Source of the DNA: Nocardiopsis sp. NRRL B-16309
Lineage (GTDB): Bacteria; Actinomycetota; Actinomycetes; Streptosporangiales; Streptosporangiaceae
Reading direction: 5' to 3'
Assembly: GCF_001279585.1 (NCBI RefSeq)
Contig: NZ_LGEC01000087.1
Location: 50,723 to 114,722, forward strand
Length of the DNA stretch: 64,000 nucleotides
The notes beneath the pieces were generated by a model, which was not told the DNA's origin, did no database searches, and saw only the letters and a list, made by a program, of their open reading frames with translations. The translations under genes were made by a program, and so were the position numbers. Shown here piece after piece: positions 8,125-16,895 of this stretch. Each line of letters starts with the position of its first letter. Within the stretch, counting starts at the first letter, position 1.

Positions 8125-8169
8125 TATCGACAATCGATAAGCTCGCGCCTAGTCTATCGATAATCGATA
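8125..8169. promoter_or_regulatory. Two 15-bp palindromic operator copies, 30 bp apart
   Basis: TATCGACAATCGATA (8125-8139) and TATCGATAATCGATA (8155-8169) lie in the 107-bp gap between the divergent DUF2975 and CPBP genes. The second copy is a perfect 7-1-7 palindrome; the first differs at one base. Both are followed by AG. The 30-bp centre-to-centre spacing puts them on the same DNA face, as expected for cooperative binding of a dimeric repressor. Their AT-richness stands out in this genome. No regulator gene lies adjacent. Confidence 0.65.
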
Positions 8170-8203
8170 AGTTCGCCACCCCCCATGAGATCCGGAGTCC
8201 CCT

Positions 8204-8905
8204 GTGACCGATGCCGCCCCTCCCCCCGCCCCCGTCCGCTCGTCGGCGATCTTCCTGACCGGGGCCATCGTCTGCTTCGTCGTCCCACCCCTGACCCTCG
8301 GCCTGCTGGTCCGGGACTCACCCCCGCCCCTGGCCCTGGTCGCGGTGGCCCTCGTCGAACTCGTCTCGGCGGCGGCACTCGTGTTCTGGTGGCTGCGCCG
8401 GAGGTCCCTGACTCCCTCCGACGTCGGGCTGACGTCGCGGCACTGGGTCCGGGACGCGCTGGTGGGCGCCGCGACGGTGCCTCCGCGCCTGCTGATCGAG
8501 TTCGGCGTCCTGATCCCGATGGCCGGGGGCGCCCAGAACCCGGGGGTCCAGGAAGTCCTCGCCAGTGCCTCGGCGAGCGTCGCGGCCCTGACCGCGGCAC
8601 TCGTCCTCGGTGTCGTGGGAGGCGGTCTGGCCGAGGAGCTCTACTTCCGCGGCTTCCTCCTGGGCGCGCTGCCCACGGCCTTCGTCCACCGGCGGGCGGC
8701 CCTGTACGGGGCGGCGGCGGTGTCCGTCCTGCTCTTCTCGGTGCTGCACCTGCCGACCTCGGGCCCCGACATCGCCGCCATCGTCCTGGCCAGCGTGGTC
8801 TACACGGGCCTCTTCCTGCTGACCCGCCGTCTCACGGCGACCGTGGTCGCCCACTCCCTGTGGAACGTGTCGGCCCTGGTCACCGTGCTGGCGCTCTACG
8901 GATGA
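8204..8905 (+). CDS. CPBP family intramembrane glutamic endopeptidase
   Basis: The 233-residue multi-span protein has the Abi/CPBP motifs in order: EELYFRG (E144, E145, R149), the histidine motif VLHLPTSG (H182), and HSLWN (H217). CPBP proteases are related to eukaryotic CAAX prenyl endopeptidase Rce1 and are often linked to self-immunity or export of peptides. The GTG at 8204 follows CGGAG at 7 nt spacing. It is divergent from a DUF2975 gene and shares the duplicated operator. Its substrate cannot be told from the sequence. Confidence 0.88.
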   Translation: MTDAAPPPAPVRSSAIFLTGAIVCFVVPPLTLGLLVRDSPPPLALVAVALVELVSAAALVFWWLRRRSLTPSDVGLTSRHWVRDALVGAATVPPRLLIEFGVLIPMAGGAQNPGVQEVLASASASVAALTAALVLGVVGGGLAEELYFRGFLLGALPTAFVHRRAALYGAAAVSVLLFSVLHLPTSGPDIAAIVLASVVYTGLFLLTRRLTATVVAHSLWNVSALVTVLALYG

Positions 8906-9050
8906 CGGCCCGAGCCACGGGCGCGTGCGGGCCCGGCCGGCGGGTCCCCCGCCGATGGCGCGCGGCTTCCGCCGCGTGCGGGTCGTTCCCGGCGAGCGGC
9001 CCTCGGGGGGTGGGCCCCAGGCGTCCCTGGCGGCGGACGGCTCGCCGCGG

Positions 9051-9758
9051 TCACTCCAGGGAGGTGGCCGCCCGTTCGGCGATGTCGACGAGGACGTCCT
9101 CGTCCCCGGTGAGGTCGGCCCTTCCGGTGCGCACTTCCCAGGGCTCGCTCGCCGAGACCTCGACCAGGACGCTCCCCACCCTCACCAGCACCTCGGCCCG
9201 GCTCCCGGACTCCTCGTCGCTCTCCACGACGTGGGACACCACCGACTCGTCGGCGATGTCGAGCTCACGCGACTCCAGGACCTCCACGGTCCAGTAGTCC
9301 CCGTCGGAGCCGTCGACCAGTTCGCTCCTGCGCTCTTCGAACTCCGCCTCGGCGGCCGACTCGTCCACCTGCGGCTCGCGGTCGCTGTCCAAGGGAAGCC
9401 GAAAAGTGATACTGAGGTGCCCCGGGGATCCGTCCGAGAACTCGGCGTGCCACGAGCACGTGGAGCGCTCGTCGGCGAACGACGCGGACGGCATCCGGGC
9501 CGAGACGGCGCCCAGCTGTGACCGGGACGCGGCGGCACAGGGGTCGGCGGGCAGCTCCGCGAACTCGGGCTCCGGACCGGCCATGCCCTCCTCTGCGGTG
9601 AGGGTGACCGCGCCGACGACTCCGGCCACGGCGGCGTAGGCGGCGAGCGTCGCGGCCGCGGTGATCACCACGGTACGGCCGGTGCTCCCCCTGCGCGGGG
9701 TCGGAGGGGCGGGGGCGGCCGGGGGCTGGGGGAACTGCTGCGCTGGGCCGTCGTACAC
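9051..9758 (-). CDS. Membrane-anchored DUF3558-like protein (paralogue of the next gene)
   Basis: The 235-residue protein has a short Pro-rich cytosolic N-terminus, one membrane span (about 28-52) and an extracellular domain beginning ELPADPCAAASRSQLGAV, like the PxDPCxL opening of DUF3558 proteins. A second cysteine in STCSWHAEF probably pairs with the first. The rest is acidic with beta-rich pattern. It shares layout and the DPC...C pattern with the gene at 9812-10729, 53 bp upstream on the same strand, so the two look like an operon formed by duplication. No enzymatic motif is visible. Confidence 0.7.
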   Translation of the reverse strand: MYDGPAQQFPQPPAAPAPPTPRRGSTGRTVVITAAATLAAYAAVAGVVGAVTLTAEEGMAGPEPEFAELPADPCAAASRSQLGAVSARMPSASFADERSTCSWHAEFSDGSPGHLSITFRLPLDSDREPQVDESAAEAEFEERRSELVDGSDGDYWTVEVLESRELDIADESVVSHVVESDEESGSRAEVLVRVGSVLVEVSASEPWEVRTGRADLTGDEDVLVDIAERAATSLE

Positions 9759-9811
9759 GGCGGGTCTCCTGGTGGTCTGGGCGTCGTCGGGGCGCTGTCC
9801 GCGGTGGGGGC

Positions 9812-10729
9812 TCAGCCGAACATGTCGGTGGCCACCTCGGCGAGGAGTTCCTCCGCCTCGTCCGCGTCGATGCCGTCGTCACTGGCGAGGGGACTGAAGC
9901 GGATCTGGCTGACGAGGTCGCCCTCCCTGACGATGAGGCTCACCCGCGGGGAGACGCTGTCGGAGTAGCCGTAGTCGATGTCGGTCACGACGAGCACGCT
10001 CTCGTCGCCGAAGTCCAGGGACTTCTCCTCGGTGTCGACGACGGACGCGTCATCCGACTCGTAGCCGAGTTCCCCGGCATCGTCGACGGTCGCCGCGAAC
10101 AGGGCGTCGACGTCGCGGTGGATCTCCCCGTCCGCGCTGAAGCGCTCCGCCGCCCTCGCGTCGGAACCCGACATCGGCACCGCGCGTGTCAAGTAGACGG
10201 GCGTATCGTCCCGACCGGCCAGGGACATGGTCCAGGTGCACCCGTTGGCATAGGTGCCCGAGTACCAGGAGTAGAACTCGCCGTCCATCGCGGCGAGGGT
10301 GTCCTCGCCGAGCTGCGAGCACGGGTCGGGCGGCAGCCCCGGCGCGGGGCGCACCTGGGTGGGGGAAGCGAGGGCCGTGGCGCCGGCCCAGGTGAGGAGT
10401 CCGGCCGCGGTCAGCGTCACCACCGCGGTGACAGCCACGGTCAGCCCGGTGCGGGGCGGGCGCGGGGCCTGCGGATACGCCATCGGGTTCGGGTGGCCGG
10501 GCGGGGGCGGCCCGGGAGGGAATCCGGGAGGACCGGCAGGAGGTCCCGGAGGACCGGACGGCGGTCCGGGAGGCGGCCCCGGAGGCGCCCCGGGAGGCGG
10601 TCCGGCAGGTGGTGGCCCGGGAGGCGTCCCGGGCGCGGGTCCGGACGCGGGTCCGGACGGCGGCCCGGGAGTCGGCCCGGACGGCGGCCCGGGGGGAGGG
10701 TGTCCAGGAGGGGGATAGGGCTGTCCCAT
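9812..10729 (-). CDS. Pro/Gly-rich membrane-anchored DUF3558-like protein
   Basis: The 305-residue product starts with a 90-residue Pro/Gly repeat tract (PPGPP, SGPxPG and similar units). It then has a membrane span at about 96-120 and an extracellular domain starting LPPDPCSQLGEDTLAAMDG with a second Cys in ANGCTWTM. The acidic C-terminal half resembles the neighbouring protein at 9051-9758. The ATG at 10729 (MGQPYPPPG) is chosen as the natural start of the Pro-rich tract; an in-frame start further upstream would add an unrelated basic stretch. It is probably an extracytoplasmic binding or structural protein of unknown role. Confidence 0.7.
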   Translation of the reverse strand: MGQPYPPPGHPPPGPPSGPTPGPPSGPASGPAPGTPPGPPPAGPPPGAPPGPPPGPPSGPPGPPAGPPGFPPGPPPPGHPNPMAYPQAPRPPRTGLTVAVTAVVTLTAAGLLTWAGATALASPTQVRPAPGLPPDPCSQLGEDTLAAMDGEFYSWYSGTYANGCTWTMSLAGRDDTPVYLTRAVPMSGSDARAAERFSADGEIHRDVDALFAATVDDAGELGYESDDASVVDTEEKSLDFGDESVLVVTDIDYGYSDSVSPRVSLIVREGDLVSQIRFSPLASDDGIDADEAEELLAEVATDMFG

Positions 10730-10955
10730 GGGCGGAGTCCGTCCGAGCGGTAGTCGACACCTGACGCACCGCATCGTCCCATGGCGTGGCGTCCGAATCC
10801 GGCACAGCCCCCGGTTTTGGCCCATTCCGGTCAAGACCGGTCGGCCGCGGAGAGCGGGGCCCGGTCCGGTGGGGGAACCGGACCGGGACGGCCGGGGTCA
10901 GGGGCCGGAGTGAACAGGCCGCGGAGCCGTCAGGCCGACGGCGGCCGCTCGGCGG

Positions 10956-11480
10956 TCAGGCCGCGCCGACGCTGACGTCCACGCAGGCGTAGAACGCGTT
11001 GGCCGTGTCGGCGATGTTCCACACCGCCAGGACCTTCTGCCGGCCGCTGTAGCCGGACAGGTCGACGGCGTGGGTGACGGACGACGGCGGCCGGGCTCCG
11101 CCGTCCTCGAAGTGGGCGATGCGGTCGCCGCCGATGTAGTACTCCCAGTCAGCGGTGGAGTGCATGGCGGTGAGCGTCCACGTGAAGGTCAGCGAGGTGC
11201 CCACCGGGGTCACGTACCAGCCGCGGTCGTCGTCGTCCAGTTCGGAGAAGCGGGCGTTCCCACCGGAGCAGCTGGTGAGGCCCTTGGGCCCCTCGACGCT
11301 CTGCGGCTCCCACTTGATGCCCCCGCACTCCACCCATCCGGCGGCGCACTGCGCCTGTCGGCTGGGCGGGGCCGAGACGTAGCCGTGGGCGCTGGCGACG
11401 CCGGCGGGCATGAGGGTGAAGATCAGCGCCGTGGCCGCGGCGACGGCGGAGGCGGATCGGATTCTGGTGCGGAACTTCAT
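10956..11480 (-). CDS. AA10 lytic polysaccharide monooxygenase, compact chitin-type
   Basis: The 174-residue precursor has a Sec signal peptide (1-31, cleavage after ASA) that exposes H32 of HGYVSAPPSRQAQC as the N-terminal residue of the copper histidine brace. H107 in TAMHSTADWEYYI is the second copper ligand and F163 in NAFYACVDV the axial residue. The mature enzyme of about 143 residues matches the small single-domain AA10 group of actinobacteria, whose characterised members act on chitin with C1 oxidation. It has no carbohydrate-binding module. Such enzymes release chito-oligosaccharides ending in GlcNAc-aldonic acid, the predicted feedstock of the island at 1-7298. Confidence 0.95.
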   Translation of the reverse strand: MKFRTRIRSASAVAAATALIFTLMPAGVASAHGYVSAPPSRQAQCAAGWVECGGIKWEPQSVEGPKGLTSCSGGNARFSELDDDDRGWYVTPVGTSLTFTWTLTAMHSTADWEYYIGGDRIAHFEDGGARPPSSVTHAVDLSGYSGRQKVLAVWNIADTANAFYACVDVSVGAA

Positions 11481-12124
11481 GTGCGGGGCCCTTCGGTCAC
11501 GATCCCCGGGTCCCGGCCCTCGTCGGTCCGGCCTCGGGGAACATAGCGGGATGACACGGACCGTCTCCGGTCCAGGGCGGACGGGGAGGCCATCGGGGTC
11601 GGATCGCTCCCGAGGGCACCGGACCACGTCGTCCTGGAGGCGGTCCGGCGGACCCGGAATCCTCCACCCGTCCATCGCCGTGACCGTAGAAAGACCGTTA
11701 CTCCACGTCAAGGGGCCCGTCACGCGGCGTTGAGCGCGCCGATCCGTACCAGTGGCCGCGCCGGGAGAACGACCGTCACCCACTGGTACGGCCGGGTCAC
11801 GGGAACGGTCGCGTCGGCGACCTGGCAAGCGTCCCGCCGTCCCCGCGGGCGGTCTGCCCCCGGAGCCGTGCCGCGCCCGCCGCCCCGGCTCGACCGCCGG
11901 ACCATACCTGACCTCCAAGCCACACTTTCCTGTCCCCACTTCTGACCGACCCCGACCCCGCTTCCGGCCGGACCCGACCCCGCGTCCGTTCGGTCTCGAT
12001 CCGCACGGTGATGCGGCCGCCGACCCGGCCCGTCCCGGCCCCCGACGAAGCCATGACGTAGTGACACGAATACGGACGGCGCGCCATCCGGTACACCGAG
12101 CGGTCCCCGGCCTACGATTCAGGC
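11481..12124. other. Intergenic region between LPMO and MpaB genes
   Basis: This 644-bp divergent gap must hold the LPMO (minus) and MpaB (plus) promoters, but I see no clear -35/-10 pair. It contains a perfect 12-bp inverted repeat, CCGTACCAGTGG (11744-11755) and CCACTGGTACGG (11780-11791), and one weak small-gene candidate at 11720-11905. Confidence 0.5.
11720..11905 (-). CDS. Possible small basic protein (61 residues), weak candidate
   Basis: An ATG at 11905 has GGAGG 6 nt upstream and opens 61 codons with mostly G/C third positions. The product is Arg/Gly-rich at the N-terminus (MVRRSSRGGGRGTAPGAD) and ends VVLPARPLVRIGALNAA. A perfect 12-bp inverted repeat lies within it (11744-11791), so the segment could equally be a structured regulatory RNA or chance. 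I recognise no family. Confidence 0.3.
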   Translation of the reverse strand: MVRRSSRGGGRGTAPGADRPRGRRDACQVADATVPVTRPYQWVTVVLPARPLVRIGALNAA

Positions 12125-12919
12125 ATGGGTCCCACGTCCGACGACTCGCCCCTGAGGCGCATCAGCTCCGAGGCCAGCCTGCTGGGCGGCGCCGGCTACG
12201 CCGTGCTGCTGCAGATCGCCCATCCGAGCGTCGCGCAGGGCGTCCACGACCACAGCGACTTCTCCTCCCGGCCGCTGGACCGGCTGCGCGGCACGCTCTA
12301 CTACGTGTACGGGCTGGCCTACGGAAGCGAGGAGGAGCGCGAACGCGTCCGCGCCATCGTCCTGGCGATGCACCGCAAGGTCACCGGCCCCACCTACCGC
12401 GCGCTCGACCCGGACCTGCTCCTGTGGGTGGCGGCCACGCTGTTCCACTCGGGAGTCCGGCTCTACGAGCTCACCGTCCGCGAGTTGAGCGAGGAGGAGT
12501 TCGCCGACTACCTCGACGAGGCGTCGGTGTTCGCGACCGCCCTGGGCCTCCCGGCCGAGGAGTGGCCGGCCAGCCCGGCGGAGTTCGACGTCTACTGGGC
12601 CAAGGCGATGGACCGCCTGGAGGTGGGGGACGTCGCGCGCGGCCTGGCCGTTCAGCTGTTCCGGCCGAACAACCCGCTGCTGTGGCCGCTCACCTACACC
12701 CAGCGCTTCCTGTCGGGCGGGCTGCTGCCCCCGGAGCTGCGCCAGAGGTACGGCATCCCCTGGTCGCCCGGCCACCAGCGCGGGTTCGACCTGCTGATGC
12801 GCACGACGCGCCGCCTCTACCCGCACCTGCCCGACCGTGTCCGCACCCTGCCCGCCACGCTGTACCTGCGCTCCCTGCGCGGCCGTCGGGGGTGGCTGCG
12901 GCCGAAGGCCGTCGTCTGA
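12125..12919 (+). CDS. Oxygenase MpaB family protein (DUF2236)
   Basis: The 264-residue all-helical protein matches the MpaB/latex-clearing-protein-like DUF2236 family. It has IAHPSVAQGVHDHSDF (H33 in the position of the haem-binding histidine), LYYVYGLAYGS, and the terminal RLYPHLPDRVRTLPATLYLRSLRGRR. Family members are haem-type oxygenases or peroxidase-like enzymes acting on hydrophobic substrates. It starts with ATG at 12125 and is single. A palindromic terminator lies between it and the convergent SARP gene. The fold assignment is good; the substrate is unknown. Confidence 0.85.
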   Translation: MGPTSDDSPLRRISSEASLLGGAGYAVLLQIAHPSVAQGVHDHSDFSSRPLDRLRGTLYYVYGLAYGSEEERERVRAIVLAMHRKVTGPTYRALDPDLLLWVAATLFHSGVRLYELTVRELSEEEFADYLDEASVFATALGLPAEEWPASPAEFDVYWAKAMDRLEVGDVARGLAVQLFRPNNPLLWPLTYTQRFLSGGLLPPELRQRYGIPWSPGHQRGFDLLMRTTRRLYPHLPDRVRTLPATLYLRSLRGRRGWLRPKAVV

Positions 12920-12970
12920 GCAGGGCGGACCGCCCTCGCACAGGCACTCCCGTCAGAGCGGTCGACTCAT

Positions 12971-12990
12971 GCCCGGACCGCGGTCCGGGC
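12971..12990. terminator. 20-bp perfect palindrome between convergent genes
   Basis: GCCCGGACCG followed directly by its reverse complement lies between the MpaB stop (12919) and the SARP stop (13005). It is a probable bidirectional terminator; no T-tract is present. Confidence 0.5.
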
Positions 12991-13004
12991 GAGGCCGCCC
13001 CCGG

Positions 13005-15995
13005 TCACTCGTCTCCCAGCTGCCGCAGGGCCTCACGGGCCTGCTCGGCCTCGCGCAGGCCCAGGTCGGTGAACGCCTGGACGGCGTCCTCCAGCAGGGA
13101 GCGAGCGCGTGCGGCGGGCATCGTGGGCTCCGGGAGCCGGCCGAGGGCGAACGCGGCCCGCGCCATGGCGTAGCGTTCGTTGCGCTCGACCGCGATAGCG
13201 TGCGCCTTCTCCAGCTCGACCGCGGCCTCGTCGAGCCGGCCGGCCGCCGCGTAGGTGATGCCCAGGTCCGTGAGGATCTCCGCGTCCCCGCTGTGGTCTC
13301 CGTGTTGGTCAGCCAGCGACAGGGACGTCGAATGGGCCTCGACGGCGTCGTCCCAGCACCCGGCGGCTCGATAGGCCGTGCCCAGGGAGTTGTGCACGTA
13401 GATCTGGTGCCCCACCAACTGTAGGTTCAGGCAGAGTTCCAGCGCCTCATTCAGTTTCTGGAAGCCGAGTCGGAGTTCTCCCAGCGCGACATAGGCCTCT
13501 CCCATGGCACGCGTGGCAAGGGCGTGGATCTCACCGCAGTCGTCGCCCGCTGACTTGAGAATCGCCTGCTCACTGCATTCGATCGAGCCCTCGTAGTCCC
13601 CGAGGCTCAGGCGCAGCACGGCCAGGTTGCCCCACTGCATGGCCTCCACCGTCCGGTCCCCCAGGGCCCTCGCGTAGTCCAGGACACCCTCGATGGCTTC
13701 GCTGGAGTCGGCGAACCGGCCAACCCTCTCGTAGACCATGCCGAGGTTCGACAGGGCTCGGATGATGCCACGATCGTCACCGACCGCGGCCAACAGGTCC
13801 CGGGCATCGGTCAGGAGTTCCAAGGACTCCTCGAAACGACCCGCGATGTAGTGGGCGATGCCCAGACCGATGAGCGTCACGGCCTGGCCGCGCCGGTTCC
13901 CCTGTTTGACGCTGATCTTGAGCACCCGTTCGTGCGAGCTCGCCAGCAGGGCCATGTGGCCGTGCAGAGCGTAGAAGCGCCATACCGCGTCCGCCATCCG
14001 CCAGGCCAGATCACCGTTCTCGCCCGAGGCGAAGTACTCGATGGCCTCCGCCAGGTTCTCCTGGTGCAGGGAGAACCAGTTTTCGGCGTCCTCCCTCCCA
14101 GAGAGGTCCGTACGGTATCCGGAGCGAACGCCGCCGTCGTCGTGACCGCGCGGCCCGAGAAGCTCAGCGGCGTGCTGGGCGGTCGTCAGGTAGTTTTCCG
14201 CCAGCCGGAACCTCGCCGCCTCCACCTCGTCGGCGGAGAACTCCTCGAGGGCGCGTTCCGACGCGAACTCCCGGATCAGGTCGTGCAACCGGTAGACGTC
14301 CCCTTGGGGTTCGTCGAGCAGGCACACACCCACGAGTTCCTGGAGGAGGTCGTCGGCGTCCTCCACCGCCATGTCGAGGAGTGCGGCCGCCCCCACCAGG
14401 TCGACCGAGTTGCCGATGATCCGGCCCAGCAGGCAGAACGTCCGTCGCTGCTTCTGGTTGAGGCTCTGGTACGACAGGTCGATCGCGGACTCGACGCTCT
14501 GTCCCTCCACGCGCAGTTCGCGGAGCTTGCGGTTCTGCTCGCCGAGCCGCCTGGCCACGTGCGCGAACGACCACTTGGGGCGTGTGAGCATACGCCCGGC
14601 GACCACCCTGAGAGCGAGCGGCAGACCTCCGCAGATGCGGGCGATCTCCGCCGCCTGCTCGGTCTCACGCCGAACACGGTCCTCACCCAGTACTCGCCCG
14701 AAGAGTTCCAGCGATGAGCCCTCGTCGAACATCCCGAGGGAGAGGAAACGGGCGCCGCTGAGCCCGGAGAGTTCTGTACGGGTGGTGATGACGGTCATCG
14801 ACCCGGGCGATGACGCCAGGAGAGGGCTGACCTGGGCGAAACTGGCTGCGTTGTCCAGGATGAGGAGCACCTTGCGCCCCATGAGCGTCGCCCGCCACAA
14901 CGCCGCCCGCTCGTCGAGCTGTTCGGGCACGGCCTCGGGTGCCATCCCCACCGCGCGCAGGAGAGCACCGAGCGCGGAGGCGGGATCGAGAGGCTCCTTG
15001 TTCGACGTGTAGCCGTACAGGTCGATGAACAACTGCCCATCGGGGAAGCGCTTGGCGGTTTCGTAGCCGAACCGGACCGCCGTCGCCGTCTTCCCCTCCC
15101 CGCCACCACCGGTGATGACACAGAGCTGGGCGCGCCCCTCCTCGGAGAAGGCCGCTGCTTCCAGCTTCGCCAAGGGCTCCTGACGCCCGGTGAAGTCGGG
15201 CAGGTCACGCGGCAGGTCGTTGCGCACCAGGTAGCGGAACCCCGTGTCGGCCTCGGGTTCAGCCGCCGCGGGTTCCTCCTCGGAGTCCTCCCGAAGAATC
15301 CGGGTGTGCAGGGCCGCCAGCTCTGGGCCCGGGTCGACGCCCAGTTCGTCGGCGAGCCGCGCCCGGAACCTCTCATACGCGGTGAGCGCCCGGGCTCTTT
15401 CGTTGTCCCGCCACAGGGCCGTGATGAGGAGGTGGTGCAGGCGCTCCCGGAACGGTTCCTCACTCACAAGAGGGGTCAGGCGGGAGACCACTTCGGTGGA
15501 CCGCCCGAGAGCCAGCGCGCACGTCGCCCACTCCACGATGGCGGCCCAGCGCTCCTCGCGCAACGGCGCGACCACCGAGTAGTCGAGGTTCTCCGACCCG
15601 ACACCTGAGAACGGCACTCCCCGCCAGCAGTCCAGGGCCTCGTCCAGGAGGCCGACCGCGGCCGCGGCCTCCGATGCCGAAGCCGTGTCGCGGAGCCGGC
15701 GGAAGCGGTGCAGGTCCACAGAATCCGGGTCGACGTCCATGATGTAGCCGCCGGGCGTCGTGGCGATGCAGTCGGGCAGAGCCCGCCGCAGGTGAGAGAT
15801 CTGCACCTGGATGACCGAACGTGCCGTGCGCGGCGGGTCGTCACTCCAGAGATAGCCGATCAGCTGATCTACCGTGACCTCGCGCCCGAGATGGACCAAC
15901 AGCGCCCCGAGCACACAGCGCTGGCGCGGCCCGCCGACGGACATCGGTCGGCCATCGGACCAGACGGTGATGGGGCCAAGCACGCCGAATTCCAC
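13005..15995 (-). CDS. AfsR/SARP-type regulator (BTAD + NB-ARC + TPR)
   Basis: The 996-residue protein has an OmpR-like winged-helix DNA-binding domain (1-90), a bacterial transcriptional activation domain (about 95-240, ending DELGVDPGPELAALHTRILRED), an NB-ARC STAND ATPase with P-loop GGGGEGKTA (296-304) and Walker B VLLILDNA, and about eight C-terminal TPR units. This is the large AfsR architecture, which integrates signals for secondary metabolism or development and may be phosphorylated by Ser/Thr kinases. GTG at 15995 (VEFGVLGP) is preferred because SARPs begin this way; an in-frame TTG at 16013 adds six residues. No biosynthetic cluster lies nearby, so it is an orphan or global regulator. 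A small peptide gene precedes it by about 118 bp. Confidence 0.93.
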   Translation of the reverse strand: MEFGVLGPITVWSDGRPMSVGGPRQRCVLGALLVHLGREVTVDQLIGYLWSDDPPRTARSVIQVQISHLRRALPDCIATTPGGYIMDVDPDSVDLHRFRRLRDTASASEAAAAVGLLDEALDCWRGVPFSGVGSENLDYSVVAPLREERWAAIVEWATCALALGRSTEVVSRLTPLVSEEPFRERLHHLLITALWRDNERARALTAYERFRARLADELGVDPGPELAALHTRILREDSEEEPAAAEPEADTGFRYLVRNDLPRDLPDFTGRQEPLAKLEAAAFSEEGRAQLCVITGGGGEGKTATAVRFGYETAKRFPDGQLFIDLYGYTSNKEPLDPASALGALLRAVGMAPEAVPEQLDERAALWRATLMGRKVLLILDNAASFAQVSPLLASSPGSMTVITTRTELSGLSGARFLSLGMFDEGSSLELFGRVLGEDRVRRETEQAAEIARICGGLPLALRVVAGRMLTRPKWSFAHVARRLGEQNRKLRELRVEGQSVESAIDLSYQSLNQKQRRTFCLLGRIIGNSVDLVGAAALLDMAVEDADDLLQELVGVCLLDEPQGDVYRLHDLIREFASERALEEFSADEVEAARFRLAENYLTTAQHAAELLGPRGHDDGGVRSGYRTDLSGREDAENWFSLHQENLAEAIEYFASGENGDLAWRMADAVWRFYALHGHMALLASSHERVLKISVKQGNRRGQAVTLIGLGIAHYIAGRFEESLELLTDARDLLAAVGDDRGIIRALSNLGMVYERVGRFADSSEAIEGVLDYARALGDRTVEAMQWGNLAVLRLSLGDYEGSIECSEQAILKSAGDDCGEIHALATRAMGEAYVALGELRLGFQKLNEALELCLNLQLVGHQIYVHNSLGTAYRAAGCWDDAVEAHSTSLSLADQHGDHSGDAEILTDLGITYAAAGRLDEAAVELEKAHAIAVERNERYAMARAAFALGRLPEPTMPAARARSLLEDAVQAFTDLGLREAEQAREALRQLGDE

Positions 15996-16113
15996 AAGGG
16001 CCAACCCTAGCAAGGGCGATTAATGCGAACCGGATGTCGGGCATGCCGAAAGCTCCGAGTACCCCCCTCTGCCCAAGTACTCGGAGCGACTGTTCGGTTA
16101 CCTCAGTTCGGGC

Positions 16114-16287
16114 CTACTCGTCCTTGCCGGGCTTCTCCTCGGCGGGAGCGGTCTCCTCGGGAGCCCCCTCAGCCGGGGCGCTCTTCTCCGGGTCGGTCGG
16201 CTCCTGGAAGGGCACCATCTTCGCGTCGGGCGCCACATCGGCGACGATCGCCTCGAACCGCTCGTCAACCGTCAGCATCTTCGGCAC
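16114..16287 (-). CDS. Small acidic protein (57 residues), unknown
   Basis: A GTG at 16287 has AGGAG 5 nt upstream and gives 57 residues: a folded-looking N-terminus (VPKMLTVDERFEAIVADV) and a strongly acidic Pro/Ala/Glu tail with repeated APAE and APEE units, ending EEKPGKDE. Codon usage is typical of real genes. It lies just upstream of the AfsR-like gene on the same strand and may be co-transcribed. The leader-like helix followed by a low-complexity tail could suggest a RiPP leader or a kinase/regulator partner, but no Cys/Ser/Thr core is present, so I do not call it a RiPP. Confidence 0.65.
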   Translation of the reverse strand: MPKMLTVDERFEAIVADVAPDAKMVPFQEPTDPEKSAPAEGAPEETAPAEEKPGKDE

Positions 16288-16895
16288 TCGAACTCCTCGT
16301 CTCACTGCACTCGTGTAGAGCCGCAACGTTGCCCTACGTCGTCTACGAAGCATCATGGGGGATCACCGCCTTGGGGGGACCGGCCACCCGTGGCGGTTCC
16401 GCCTCAGACTCGCCACGGGTGACCTGTGTCCAACGAACGTCGCACCGGTCTTCGGCCACGAGCCGTCCTCTCGTGGGAACCGATCGCGTCGAACGTGTTC
16501 CACACTAGAGAGATCCTCTTCCACTCCGCTTTCAGTCGGCTTTCGGCGTGTGACCAGCGGTTTCCATGACGGAACGTCGCCGCGTACACACACTGCGCCC
16601 TGAGGGCCCCCGCGCCACCGAGTGACCGGGTGTGGCCATAGGGCGTGATCCGCTTTCGGCGCCGCGCATCCGTTCCGTGCGTTTCACAGCACTTTCCGTT
16701 GACAAAAGGCGAAGGAAATCCCACTCATCTCACGGGTTTGCTCATCCGACTCGGTGTGAGGCACTTCTTTCGACCGGAAATGCGCGCGGGAAGCCCCGCG
16801 GAGAAGGGCGCGGAAGCGTTCTCGTGGTGACCTGTTGTGGCCGCTTACGGATGATTCGGGGCGGTTGTCCGCTCCGGCCCGTACACTTCCTTCTC
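16288..16895. other. Intergenic region, less GC-rich
   Basis: About 600 bp between the small peptide gene (minus) and the exported-protein operon (plus). It is lower in GC than its surroundings (for example 16500-16760), which fits a divergent promoter region. A possible -10 TACACT (16882-16887) lies 8 nt before the GTG at 16896 and would give a leaderless mRNA. I see no gene or RNA structure I can name. Confidence 0.5.

Noticed and set aside
16114..16287. Small acidic gene as a RiPP precursor
   Set aside because: No Cys/Ser/Thr-rich core and no modification enzymes nearby.
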